Assembly (NCBI RefSeq): GCF_022163125.1
Contig: NZ_CP091881.1
Span: 8,450,501 to 8,514,500 of the forward strand
Reading direction: 5' to 3'
Origin: Paenibacillus sp. HWE-109
Lineage (GTDB): Bacteria > Bacillota > Bacilli > Paenibacillales > NBRC-103111
DNA: 64,000 nt
Part shown: positions 35,495 to 43,622 of the stretch, piece by piece
How the letters are laid out: the number at the start of each line of letters is the position of its first letter
Position numbering within the stretch: position 1 is the first letter of the stretch
The notes under the pieces: generated by a model
What the model was told of the DNA's origin: nothing
Databases searched by the model: none
The model's input: the letters and a program-made list of their open reading frames with translations, nothing else
Made by a program: the position numbers and the translations under genes

Positions 35495-37570
35495 ATGCAA
35501 ACGATTGATCGGAAAGCTCTGGTGCGCCGCCATAACCCCGTTGTACGGGGCTTCGATAAATTCTCCTCTCTAACCGTGGGGAACGGGAATTATGCCTTCA
35601 CCGTTGATGCAACGGGTTTGCAGACATTTCCCGAGTGTTATGAGAATGGCGGAGTTGAACTTGGCCATCTGTCCAATTGGGGCTGGCACACCTCATCTAA
35701 CCCGAAGGGCTACGATGTGGAGAGGTTTCAGAAAACCTACTTTAACACGTTCAATGGGAGGGCGATAGGATTTCCCTATATGCCGCGCGGGGAGAACAGT
35801 GAAGAATACAGATGGCTGCGGATGAACCCCCACCGCCTGCATCTGGGGGCAGTCAAGTTCCTCTTTACTCTTCCTTCTGGTGAACCGGCAGGAAGAGAGA
35901 ACTTGCAGGAGACCGAGCAAACGCTGGACTTGTGGACAGGTGTGATCACCAGCCGTTTTTCCTTATCAGGCGAAACGGTCTCGGTACTGACATGCTGTCA
36001 TCCGGAGGAAGATCATCTTGCGATCCGGGTTAAATCCAGTCTCTTGGTATCAGGTCAGCTCAAACTGGCTATGCGGTTTCCCTATGGATCAGCATCCTTC
36101 GGCGGTTCAGGCGCAGTATGGGACCGTCCCGAAGCACACCGGACTGAGATTGTAGCATCAACAGACCACTCTGTCCGTTTAAAACGAACGCTGGATGAGG
36201 ATGTCTATTGGGTCACCGCCGGGTGGTCAAATGGCACACTCAAGCGTGACTCGAGCGACCCTCACCTCTTAACACTTCATGCAGAGTCTGACGAGGTAGA
36301 GCTGGTGATTCGTTACTCCAAAGAGGAACAGGCCATACCTCTTCTTGATTTCGAGGATGTTTTAACGCAATCTAATAATCATTGGCCAGTTTTTTGGAAC
36401 AGCGGTGGGGCGATAGAACTGGCTGGGAGTCAGGACATTCGAGCCCATGAGCTAGAACGGCGGATCGTGCTTTCGCAATATTTGACCGCTGTGCAGTCGT
36501 CCGGATCGCTTCCCCCTCAGGAAACGGGCTTGACGATGAATAGCTGGGCCGGCAAATTCCATCTCGAGATGCATTGGTGGCATTCGGTGCATTTTGCGCT
36601 ATGGAATCGACCGGAGCTGTTAGAGAATAATTTAGGCTGGTATAGTGAGATTCTCCACAAAGCGCAGGAACTGGCACATTCTCAAGGATATGAGGGGGCC
36701 CGTTGGCCAAAGTGCGTAACGGAGGAGGGAATAAATGCGCCCTGTTTTATCGAACCATTCCTCATTTGGCAGCAGCCGCACCCGATCTATTTTGCTGAAC
36801 TGCTTTACACGATACGAAACGATCGTGACACACTGGAGAAGTATCAAGACATCGTATTCCAAAGTGCAGATTTCATGGCTTCCTTGGCAGAATGGGATGA
36901 AGCTGGCAAGCGTTATGTGTTGGGGCCGCCACTTGCGCCAGCACAGGAAATCTATGATCATGCGATAACAATGAATCCGACTTTCGAGCTTGCTTACTGG
37001 GCTTTTGGCTTATCCACAGCGAACCATTGGAGGGAGAGGCTCGGCTTAACACGCGTGGAGAAATGGGATCATGTGCTGGAGCACTTGTCTCCGCTTCCTG
37101 TATCAGATGGACTATATGTGGCAGCTGAAACGGTTCCGGATACATTCAGCGGCTTGGCTGGAATTGACGACCATCCGACCATGCTGGCTCCGCTGGGCAT
37201 CTTGCCTGGCTTGATGACAGATACGGAAACCATGCGGCGAACGCTGAAGGAAGTTATCCAGGTCTGGCATTGGAAGGACACTTGGGGCTGGGACTATCCG
37301 ATGATGGCGATGACGGCCGCAAGGCTTGGAGAAGGCAAGCTTGCTGTCGATCTTCTCCTGATCGATCAGACGAAGAATACCTACTTGCCGAATGGCCATA
37401 ACTTTCAGACGAGCAGGCTGCCGATCTATCTGCCCGGCAATGGCGGCTTATTGACGGCAGTTGCTATGATGGCAGGTGGTTGGTTGGGCGGGACCGATGC
37501 GGCTGCGCCCGGTTTCCCGCAGGATGGGACATGGATGGTCCGCTGTGAGGGTATAAATAAAATGCTTTAA
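35495..37570 (+). CDS. Six-hairpin glycosidase, GH65/GH95-like
   Basis: A 691-residue protein with no signal peptide. Residues ~1-270 are a beta-sandwich domain (SSLTVGNGNYAFTVDATGLQ, LDLWTGVITSRFSLSGETV). Residues ~330-650 form an alpha/alpha-toroid (NSWAGKFHLEMHWWHSVHFALWN, ARWPKCVTEEG, PFLIWQQPHPIYFAELLYT, GWDYPMMAMTAARLGEG). The layout resembles clan GH-L-type enzymes, but I could not assign a family. Cytosolic location and position after an oligosaccharide importer suggest that it degrades the imported sugar. A terminator, a repeat copy and 400 bases separate it from the transporter, so it has its own promoter. Confidence 0.7.
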   Translation: MQTIDRKALVRRHNPVVRGFDKFSSLTVGNGNYAFTVDATGLQTFPECYENGGVELGHLSNWGWHTSSNPKGYDVERFQKTYFNTFNGRAIGFPYMPRGENSEEYRWLRMNPHRLHLGAVKFLFTLPSGEPAGRENLQETEQTLDLWTGVITSRFSLSGETVSVLTCCHPEEDHLAIRVKSSLLVSGQLKLAMRFPYGSASFGGSGAVWDRPEAHRTEIVASTDHSVRLKRTLDEDVYWVTAGWSNGTLKRDSSDPHLLTLHAESDEVELVIRYSKEEQAIPLLDFEDVLTQSNNHWPVFWNSGGAIELAGSQDIRAHELERRIVLSQYLTAVQSSGSLPPQETGLTMNSWAGKFHLEMHWWHSVHFALWNRPELLENNLGWYSEILHKAQELAHSQGYEGARWPKCVTEEGINAPCFIEPFLIWQQPHPIYFAELLYTIRNDRDTLEKYQDIVFQSADFMASLAEWDEAGKRYVLGPPLAPAQEIYDHAITMNPTFELAYWAFGLSTANHWRERLGLTRVEKWDHVLEHLSPLPVSDGLYVAAETVPDTFSGLAGIDDHPTMLAPLGILPGLMTDTETMRRTLKEVIQVWHWKDTWGWDYPMMAMTAARLGEGKLAVDLLLIDQTKNTYLPNGHNFQTSRLPIYLPGNGGLLTAVAMMAGGWLGGTDAAAPGFPQDGTWMVRCEGINKML

Positions 37571-37584
37571 GTGCGAAAAAAGGT

Positions 37585-37627
37585 AAAGCGCCGTGCCGAC
37601 TGAACGAGTCGATACAGCGCTTTTTAT
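37585..37627 (+). terminator. Terminator after the GH65-like gene
   Basis: AAAGCGC pairs with GCGCTTT and an inner GACT/AGTC pair, followed by a T-rich tail. It overlaps the end of the permease remnant on the other strand. Confidence 0.65.
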
Positions 37628-37714
37628 TAAAGGTATCACGACTCGAAACAAGATACCCGTACGGCTTACGCCGTCCATTGTGGCAGCTTCCTCCAACGAG
37701 ATGGGAATATGAGA
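37616..37714 (-). pseudogene. Remnant of a MalFG-type ABC permease (coupling loop only)
   Basis: On the minus strand an in-frame stretch reads HIPISLEEAATMDGVSRTGI and continues with LFRVVIPLIKSA. This is the EAA---G coupling loop of sugar ABC permeases, with the usual flanks (IP.ELEEAA.IDG.S....F..V.LPL.K.A). A stop lies a few codons upstream, and homology ends in the hairpin region downstream. No other part of a permease is present. It suggests that a transporter gene once lay here on the opposite strand to the GH65-like gene. Confidence 0.7.
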
Positions 37715-37804
37715 GGTTTTGCATGGTTATTTCCTCTGGGTGGAAGCATTTATATGTTTTAGAGTGCTGGAGGAGGTGGCTCCAGTTGCCTCGCGCTGAG
37801 GAAA

Positions 37805-37982
37805 GGGAACTACAGTCCGCTATTCCAGCCAAAACTGCCGTTATCGAGAGCCAAAGGGAACTACAGGGTGCTATTTTGCTATTTTGCAAAAAATCAGGCG
37901 CTTTTCTCGGAAATAAGACCCTGTAGTTCCGCTATTGCCCCAGCATTCCCGCTATTTGCCTAATTAGCGTACTAGAGTTCCC
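37805..37982 (+). repeat. 178-bp nested-hairpin element, copy D
   Basis: Box 1 is GGGAACTACAGTCCGCTATT and box 1' ends AGCGTACTAGAGTTCCC, with one unpaired change. Box 2 (GGGAACTACAGGGTGCTATT) pairs with CCCTGTAGTTCC over a longer stretch than in other copies, because its CAGGGT exactly complements ACCCTG-like sequence. The flanks TTGCCTCGCGC and TTTGTCGCC...AAGAGGCT resemble those of copy B. Confidence 0.85.
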
Positions 37983-38068
37983 CTCCCTCTGGATTTGTCG
38001 CCTATAAGAGGCTCATCGCTCAGCGCTCAGCTCTCAGGGCGGCGAAGCCGATTTCTCGGCGGTCTGCC

Positions 38069-39736
38069 CTATCTGGTTATGAAAACATTATCCATATAAT
38101 AGATGCCAGCAGCATCTGGAGCAACCCCAACCTTCAATCGGCTGACGTCAACCGCTGCCGTATTTTTGAAGCTGAATTGATTGGCTTGTTTTGCACCGTT
38201 GACATACAAATCAAACTTCTTGGTAGTGGTATTCATCACGGCTTTAATATCGTACCATTTGCTAGCGGTGATCGGTTCAATGCTCATAAGTGTTGAGCCA
38301 TCATATACTTTTAAGTAATTTCCCTGCAGGCCTGCATGCAAGGCGGCTAGGTTTGAACTGTCATAGATAATGAAGTCTTTCCAACTGGCATCCTCTGTCC
38401 GCAGCGTGGCTTTGAAGGTAACGACGCCAGTTTGCGGGGTGAACGATTTCTCGGCTGTCGTGGCATTCGTCGTGCTTGTTTTGTTTAATTTCATACTTCG
38501 GTCCGGGCCGGTATTTAATCCCACACTAGGAACGTTCTCCACGGTTACCGTGCCTCCTGTGGTAACGGTCGTCCAGTTGGATGGGGAAACACCTGCTGCC
38601 GAATAGCCGTTCATGGCATCCTTGAAAATGATCGTTTCCTGGGCGATGGTCCTTCCGAAGGAAGGCACTTCATCTCGCGTAATCGTGATGGCATTGTTAT
38701 AAAATGGCGTGATCGAGTAAGTATTGTTGCCAGGTCCATTCGCGGGGTATCCGTAGAACAGATTGTCGGCCCATCCTATAGCCCATACAAGGAACCAGGT
38801 ATAGTCAAAGGTTGTTTGAACCGCACTTTGAGTCGGGAGCAAACCAACCTCAGATAAACCGTAACGCTTATTGCCCATGACAGAAGCCAGCTCATTGTTT
38901 GCGTTTGCAAATTTCGCATTCCCGCTGACATCAGCATAGATGTCAGCCCCGCCGAGATCAACATAAGAGGGTCCGGGGTAATAATTGCTGTTTACTGCAT
39001 TGTTATCATCCCGAGCCGGGGCCCAGACCCAAATCAGGTTGTTCAAACCATGATAGTTCGTGTATCGGTCATACATATTCTCCCATAGCTTTTTGTAACT
39101 GGCCCCCGTTTTCCCGCCCCACCAGAAGCCGATGTTCATCTCGTGATAAGGCCTCCAGAGAACGACAACACCTTGGTCTCTCAAAGATTTCAGATAGCCA
39201 GCCATCGTATCGATATGTGCTAGCCACTTGTTGTATAGAGGCGTCCCAGGGGTCGTGAGCGAGTTGAAATCCGCTTGTGACATTGAACTATTGACGCTAT
39301 TCCAGCCACCGGCGTCCGCTATTGTATCTAGTGGGTTCGTCTCATGCCATGAGATCGTGACAAGCCCACCTTTCTTCCAATATTCAGTCGCGTGGTCGAC
39401 AACAAAGGAGCGCCAATGACTTAAATCGGAGGCATCCGTCACGTTGTAGTAGAAATCAAAACCAATCATGGCCGGATATTTACCTGTCAAATTGTAAATG
39501 TGGTCGGTTTCCATATAGCCATAATTCTGCCCCCGTACGTACTGTCCGGAGATGATTTGATTGTTTGCCTGAACCGTATCCATATAATTCAGTACATCCT
39601 TCACGGCTTGTGTCGCGCCCGGATTAACCGGGGAAGCAGCGTAAGCCTTAGTTCCACCCATCCCTTGTGAGCCGGAAGCCAGCAGGGACACTAGGAGTGT
39701 TGCGGCAAGTAGTTTGGATTTCCATTTTTTAAGCAT
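38069..39736 (-). CDS. Secreted GH26 beta-mannanase with C-terminal beta-sandwich module
   Basis: A 555-residue exported enzyme. A Sec signal peptide of ~35 residues ends near AYAASP. The GH26 catalytic barrel (~40-345) has the acid/base Glu in VVLWRPYHEMN and the nucleophile Glu in RYGLSEVGLLP, plus the WWGG subsite loop. Residues ~385-555 form a concanavalin/LamG-like carbohydrate-binding module (FKDAMNGYSAAG..., SWKDFIIYDSSNLAALHAG). The start is ATG 39736, with GGAGG 10 bases upstream; longer frames exist but would lengthen the signal unusually. It is divergent from an oligosaccharide importer with its own two-component system, so it should release manno-oligosaccharides for that importer. 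Confidence 0.88.
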   Translation of the reverse strand: MLKKWKSKLLAATLLVSLLASGSQGMGGTKAYAASPVNPGATQAVKDVLNYMDTVQANNQIISGQYVRGQNYGYMETDHIYNLTGKYPAMIGFDFYYNVTDASDLSHWRSFVVDHATEYWKKGGLVTISWHETNPLDTIADAGGWNSVNSSMSQADFNSLTTPGTPLYNKWLAHIDTMAGYLKSLRDQGVVVLWRPYHEMNIGFWWGGKTGASYKKLWENMYDRYTNYHGLNNLIWVWAPARDDNNAVNSNYYPGPSYVDLGGADIYADVSGNAKFANANNELASVMGNKRYGLSEVGLLPTQSAVQTTFDYTWFLVWAIGWADNLFYGYPANGPGNNTYSITPFYNNAITITRDEVPSFGRTIAQETIIFKDAMNGYSAAGVSPSNWTTVTTGGTVTVENVPSVGLNTGPDRSMKLNKTSTTNATTAEKSFTPQTGVVTFKATLRTEDASWKDFIIYDSSNLAALHAGLQGNYLKVYDGSTLMSIEPITASKWYDIKAVMNTTTKKFDLYVNGAKQANQFSFKNTAAVDVSRLKVGVAPDAAGIYYMDNVFITR

Positions 39737-39808
39737 TACTGAGTTTCCTCCTTCATTCATGTTTGCAATCGATTTTACTTCGTGTACGGGCAAGGCTTCG
39801 CGATAGTT

Positions 39809-39823
39809 ATAAAGCGCTTACAT
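39809..39823. promoter_or_regulatory. Possible CcpA cre site before the mannanase
   Basis: On the minus strand TGTAAGCGCTTTAT matches 12 of 14 cre positions, about 73 bases upstream of the mannanase start. It is a weaker match than the site at 31624. Confidence 0.35.
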
Positions 39824-39904
39824 TGATAAAGCCATCATCTCACCTCCTCATTATGGCGGATAGTTCAATTGTAGAAGGTTGGTAACAGGAAGAGGTCTAA
39901 ATTT

Positions 39905-39934
39905 TTCGGCAAAAAGTTTTTGATCTTCGGCAAG
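39905..39934 (+). promoter_or_regulatory. Direct-repeat site, transporter-side copy
   Basis: TTCGGCAA occurs twice, 21 bases apart (39905 and 39926), the spacing of AraC-type dimer sites. The 15-bp TTCGGCAAAAAGTTT at 39905-39919 is repeated exactly, inverted, at 39998-40012. It lies in the shared region between the mannanase and the importer. Confidence 0.55.
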
Positions 39935-39983
39935 TTATACGTTCATGGGGCCTCACGCAGGTAGATATGGCAATTTCCAAGCA

Positions 39984-40012
39984 CATTCGAAAATAGCAAA
40001 CTTTTTGCCGAA
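39984..40012 (-). promoter_or_regulatory. Direct-repeat site, inverted copy
   Basis: Read on the minus strand it is TTCGGCAAAAAGTTT followed, 21 bases from its start, by the weaker half site TTTCGAA. It is an exact 15-bp inverted match to the site at 39905. The pair points in opposite directions in a divergent promoter region, suggesting that one regulator serves both genes. Confidence 0.55.
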
Positions 40013-40084
40013 GAATTTGGAATTTAGGGTTCATTCGAAGAGCTAGAATAAAGTTATCAAGATAGACAAGAGGAGAGAAACGTT

Positions 40085-40987
40085 ATGGCCCTAATAGCTC
40101 GACAGTTCCGCAGGTACAGCATCATGTATGTGCTTCTGCTGCCCGGTTTGCTGTATTTTGCGGTATTCAAGTACGTTCCTATGGTGTACATCACCGCTGG
40201 TTTCAAAAATTACAATGTGCTCAAAGGGCTGTGGGAAAGTCCGTGGGTAGGATGGCAAAACTTTAAATTCTTCTTCGAAGGCGTCTATTTTTACCAAATT
40301 ATTGGGAATACGATACTGATTTCGTTATATAAGCTTGTGTTTTCTTTTCCTGCGCCAATTATTTTGGCTTTGATGCTGAATAGCGTCACTTCCGGCGGGT
40401 TCAAGCGAACGATTCAGACATTGACGTATTTGCCTCACTTTTTGTCATGGGTGATCATTTATGGCTTAATGGTTGCTTTCCTAGCGCCAGGCACCGGACT
40501 GGTCAATCAACTGATGACAGCCTTCCACCTGGAGCGCATCTCATTCCTCACAGAGCCGAGTTTAATAAGATCGCTCATTGTGGGAACGGACATTTGGCAG
40601 TCGGTAGGTTGGGGAGCGATCATTTATTTGGCCGCTTTGACGGGAATCGATCCTTCCCTTTACGAGGCTGCCACTGTTGACGGTGCTTCCCGCTGGAGAC
40701 AAATTTGGAGCATCACGCTGCCAGGGATCCGCAATGTAATTATTTTGATGCTGATCCTGCGCCTCAGCGCAATTCTCGATGTAGGTTTCGATCAGATCTA
40801 TATCATGATGAATCCGCTGAATCAGGAGAAGGCGGATGTCATCGAAACCTGGGTCTACCGGGTCGGCATGCAAGAGGGTCGTATCGGGCTCGCGACGGCG
40901 GTAGGACTGTTCAAGTCGGTCATTGGCTTCATGTTAGTGCTCGGTGCTAACCGACTAGCCAAGAGATTCGACGGACAAATCTGGTAG
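40085..40987 (+). CDS. Oligosaccharide ABC transporter permease, LplB-like
   Basis: A 300-residue MalF-type permease paralogous to the one at 31661 (LLLPGLLYFAVFKYVPMVYITAGF, coupling loop YEAATVDGASRWRQIWSITLPG, DVGFDQIYIMMNPLNQEKADVIETWVYRVG). An AGGAGAG ribosome site precedes ATG 40085. It is the first gene of a six-gene run to 49466. With the divergent secreted mannanase it probably imports manno-oligosaccharides or another mannose-containing glycan. Confidence 0.9.
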   Translation: MALIARQFRRYSIMYVLLLPGLLYFAVFKYVPMVYITAGFKNYNVLKGLWESPWVGWQNFKFFFEGVYFYQIIGNTILISLYKLVFSFPAPIILALMLNSVTSGGFKRTIQTLTYLPHFLSWVIIYGLMVAFLAPGTGLVNQLMTAFHLERISFLTEPSLIRSLIVGTDIWQSVGWGAIIYLAALTGIDPSLYEAATVDGASRWRQIWSITLPGIRNVIILMLILRLSAILDVGFDQIYIMMNPLNQEKADVIETWVYRVGMQEGRIGLATAVGLFKSVIGFMLVLGANRLAKRFDGQIW

Positions 40988-40998
40988 GAGGAAGCTCT

Positions 40999-41871
40999 AT
41001 GAATACTATGACCAATAGCGAACGCATCACGCAAATTTTGAACTATACGCTGCTTTCCCTGCTCGCTGCTACATGTGTGATTCCTTTCATCTACGTCATC
41101 ACTGTGTCAGTTACGCCTATATCTGAGGTAATCAAGAATGACGGTCTCGTCCTCATTCCCACTAAGGTGACCTGGACCGCCTATGAGGCGATTATGCAAG
41201 GCGGGCGACTGACAGAAGCTTATCAGGCTACGTTGTTCCGGGTAGGGGTTGGAACGGTCGTCAATCTTTTCTTCACCATCCTTACGGCCTTGCCTCTATC
41301 CCGCAAATCTCTCCCAGGGCGCAGTTACTTCCTGATGTTCATCGTATTCACGATGTTGTTTAACGGAGGTATCATTCCGAGCTATTTGCTCGTGAAAGAG
41401 ATCGGCTTGCTGGACTCCTCATGGTCTCTCATTGTCCCTGGGCTGATTAATGCCTTTTACCTGATGATCGTTAAAAGCTTCTTCGAACAACTGCCGGAGG
41501 CTATCGATGAAGCGGCAAGAATCGATGGTGCCGGGGAATTGGCCATTTTGTTCCGGATCGTTCTTCCGCTATCTGTCCCGATTATCGCAACGGTCGGCTT
41601 ATTCTACGCGGTGTGGCACTGGAACAGCTATTTTGACGCCTTGCTGTATATCAACGATGCATCGAAACAGCCTCTGCAGCTGTTTTTAAGACAAATCTTA
41701 CTTGCTTCCGTAGCTATCAGCGGGGATGCCGCCGAAGCAGCCAATTCGGTTAACCCCATATCGGTGCAGATGGCCTCCGTTGCGGTGACGACACTTCCGA
41801 TTCTGCTCGTGTATCCGTTCATCCAGAAGCATTTCACCAGAGGCGTTCTGCTCGGTTCGGTCAAGGGATAG
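40999..41871 (+). CDS. Oligosaccharide ABC transporter permease, LplC-like
   Basis: A 290-residue MalG-type permease (coupling loop IDEAARIDGAGELAILFRIVLPLS, C-terminus FIQKHFTRGVLLGSVKG), with TAGGAGG before the ATG. It is 11 bases after its partner and 81 bases before the binding-protein gene. About six membrane helices are visible. Confidence 0.9.
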   Translation: MNTMTNSERITQILNYTLLSLLAATCVIPFIYVITVSVTPISEVIKNDGLVLIPTKVTWTAYEAIMQGGRLTEAYQATLFRVGVGTVVNLFFTILTALPLSRKSLPGRSYFLMFIVFTMLFNGGIIPSYLLVKEIGLLDSSWSLIVPGLINAFYLMIVKSFFEQLPEAIDEAARIDGAGELAILFRIVLPLSVPIIATVGLFYAVWHWNSYFDALLYINDASKQPLQLFLRQILLASVAISGDAAEAANSVNPISVQMASVAVTTLPILLVYPFIQKHFTRGVLLGSVKG

Positions 41872-41952
41872 CCGAGAAGGCTCTGCCATTGTTATCATGA
41901 GGAAACTCTTGATATAAACATGTATAATACATTTTAAGGGAGAGGTTTATCG

Positions 41953-43545
41953 ATGAAAAAGAGACACGCACAAGCTATGCTTGCCCTCACGGTTGCCCTA
42001 AGTATGACGGCGGCTGGCTGCAGCAAGGCCGATCCAAAACCGGGGACTGACAACAAGACAACAACAAGTGCCCAGCCGGAAGCTCAGAAGAAGTTGAAGC
42101 TGAATTTCTACAACACGATCGGTTACCGACTGACGACGCCAATGCCTTCGAAGGAGAACGACCCCATCCGCCAAATGATCGAAAAGGACAACAATATTGA
42201 GTTGGAGATGACGCTCGGCGGTGAGAATTGGAAGGATAAACTGAATTTGCTCATTTCGTCCAATCAAATACCGGACATTCTCACTTTTCCCGACCGCGCA
42301 AGCGCCATTAAATATTACGATCAAGGGCTTGTCGCTGAGCTGGACGATGCGCTCAAGGAAGTGCCGGAGCTGACCAAGTCTTTTGATCCCTCCCGGCTGG
42401 AGCCAATGAAATATAAGGGTCATATGATTGGTATTCCGGGATCCGAAGGGGTCGGAGGCGTGAATGGCTGGTGGATCAACGCAACTTGGTTGAAGAAGCT
42501 GAACCTTCAAGTTCCGACTAATCCGCAAGAACTTATGAACGTTATGAAGGCGTTTACATTCAATGATCCGGACGGGAATGGCAAGAACGACACATATGGA
42601 TTCCTCGCCATGCTGCCTAAGGATGGATCGCTTGGATACAGCACTAGCGGGGCCCAAGGCTTCCAGCAAATTTTCTGGATGTTCGGGGTTCAGCCAGGCT
42701 TCGTCGACGTGAAGGAAGGTAAGGTCGCCGTATACAACACGGACCCGAAAACCAGAGAAGCGCTGCAGTTCATTAACGAAATGATTCAAGCCAAAGTTGT
42801 TGATCCGGACTGGGTAACGATCGATGATGGGCTGAAGCGGGATAATAAGATGTATCAGGGCAAGGACGGCATTATGATTGAAGACTGGCGCCGTATGGAA
42901 CCAGCTGAACAGAAGAAAATGCAGGATGCCGGCGGGAGCGTACCAGAGTGGAAACAGATCGCGCCGCCGAAAGGGCCGTACGGCGATCAGATTCTCGATG
43001 TGAAGCCATTCCAGCAGTCCATGATCGGCCTTTCTAAGGAAGCGCTTAAGGATCCGGCCAAGACCAAGCGTGCTATGCAGTTCATTCAATATTTGTATAC
43101 GAATAAGGAAGCTTATCCATACTTAGCTTACGGAATTAAGGATAAGACATTCAAGACCACGAACGGTCAGCCAGCCTTGATCGACAGGACGACCTACAAT
43201 GAGAAGGAAGTGGAGTGGCGCTATAACTATGCCTTCGTCCGCAAGGCCAATGACGGCGTGTACTTTGACTTCAAGAATCCAGATGTCACCAATGCTAATC
43301 AGAAAATCAATACCAGCTATCTAAAAGACAACAATGTCAATCCTCGGGTATTTGACGATCCGAATGATCCGCTGGCACAGGACCGCGTCAAGTACGTCAA
43401 TGAGATGATGCTCAAGTTCGTCACCGGCAAGGAGCCGCTCAGCAATTGGGATACGTATGTGAAGACATTGCAGGACAAATTTAAGCTTAACGACGCCATC
43501 GCCAACTACACCAAGCAGCTCCAAAGCGATGGCGTGATTAAATAA
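41953..43545 (+). CDS. Oligosaccharide-binding lipoprotein, LplA-like
   Basis: A 530-residue binding protein. The signal peptide ends at MTAAGC (Cys about residue 23), then a Thr/Lys-rich linker. The body has DNNIELEMTLGGENWKDKLNLLISS, FNDPDGNGKNDTYGF (a calcium-loop-like motif) and NTDPKTREALQFINEMI. It should capture the oligosaccharide released by the secreted mannanase or another glycan. AAGGGAGAGG precedes the ATG. It is followed after about 80 bases by its sensor kinase gene. Confidence 0.9.
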   Translation: MKKRHAQAMLALTVALSMTAAGCSKADPKPGTDNKTTTSAQPEAQKKLKLNFYNTIGYRLTTPMPSKENDPIRQMIEKDNNIELEMTLGGENWKDKLNLLISSNQIPDILTFPDRASAIKYYDQGLVAELDDALKEVPELTKSFDPSRLEPMKYKGHMIGIPGSEGVGGVNGWWINATWLKKLNLQVPTNPQELMNVMKAFTFNDPDGNGKNDTYGFLAMLPKDGSLGYSTSGAQGFQQIFWMFGVQPGFVDVKEGKVAVYNTDPKTREALQFINEMIQAKVVDPDWVTIDDGLKRDNKMYQGKDGIMIEDWRRMEPAEQKKMQDAGGSVPEWKQIAPPKGPYGDQILDVKPFQQSMIGLSKEALKDPAKTKRAMQFIQYLYTNKEAYPYLAYGIKDKTFKTTNGQPALIDRTTYNEKEVEWRYNYAFVRKANDGVYFDFKNPDVTNANQKINTSYLKDNNVNPRVFDDPNDPLAQDRVKYVNEMMLKFVTGKEPLSNWDTYVKTLQDKFKLNDAIANYTKQLQSDGVIK

Positions 43546-43622
43546 CCGTTCCAAGAAGGGGAGACGTCGTCCTCCTCTTCTTCCCTATGGGGAACGGGAA
43601 TAACCATGCAGGGGTGGGACGT

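Noticed and set aside
14462..37982. Repeated boxes considered as CRISPR or insertion sequence
   Set aside because: Copies are kilobases apart, have no spacer array and no transposase or cas gene nearby; better described as a dispersed palindromic element.
41998..43089. A 363-codon minus-strand open frame
   Set aside because: It lies wholly inside the LplA-like gene, shows no family motifs and no ribosome site; it is a composition shadow of the plus-strand gene.
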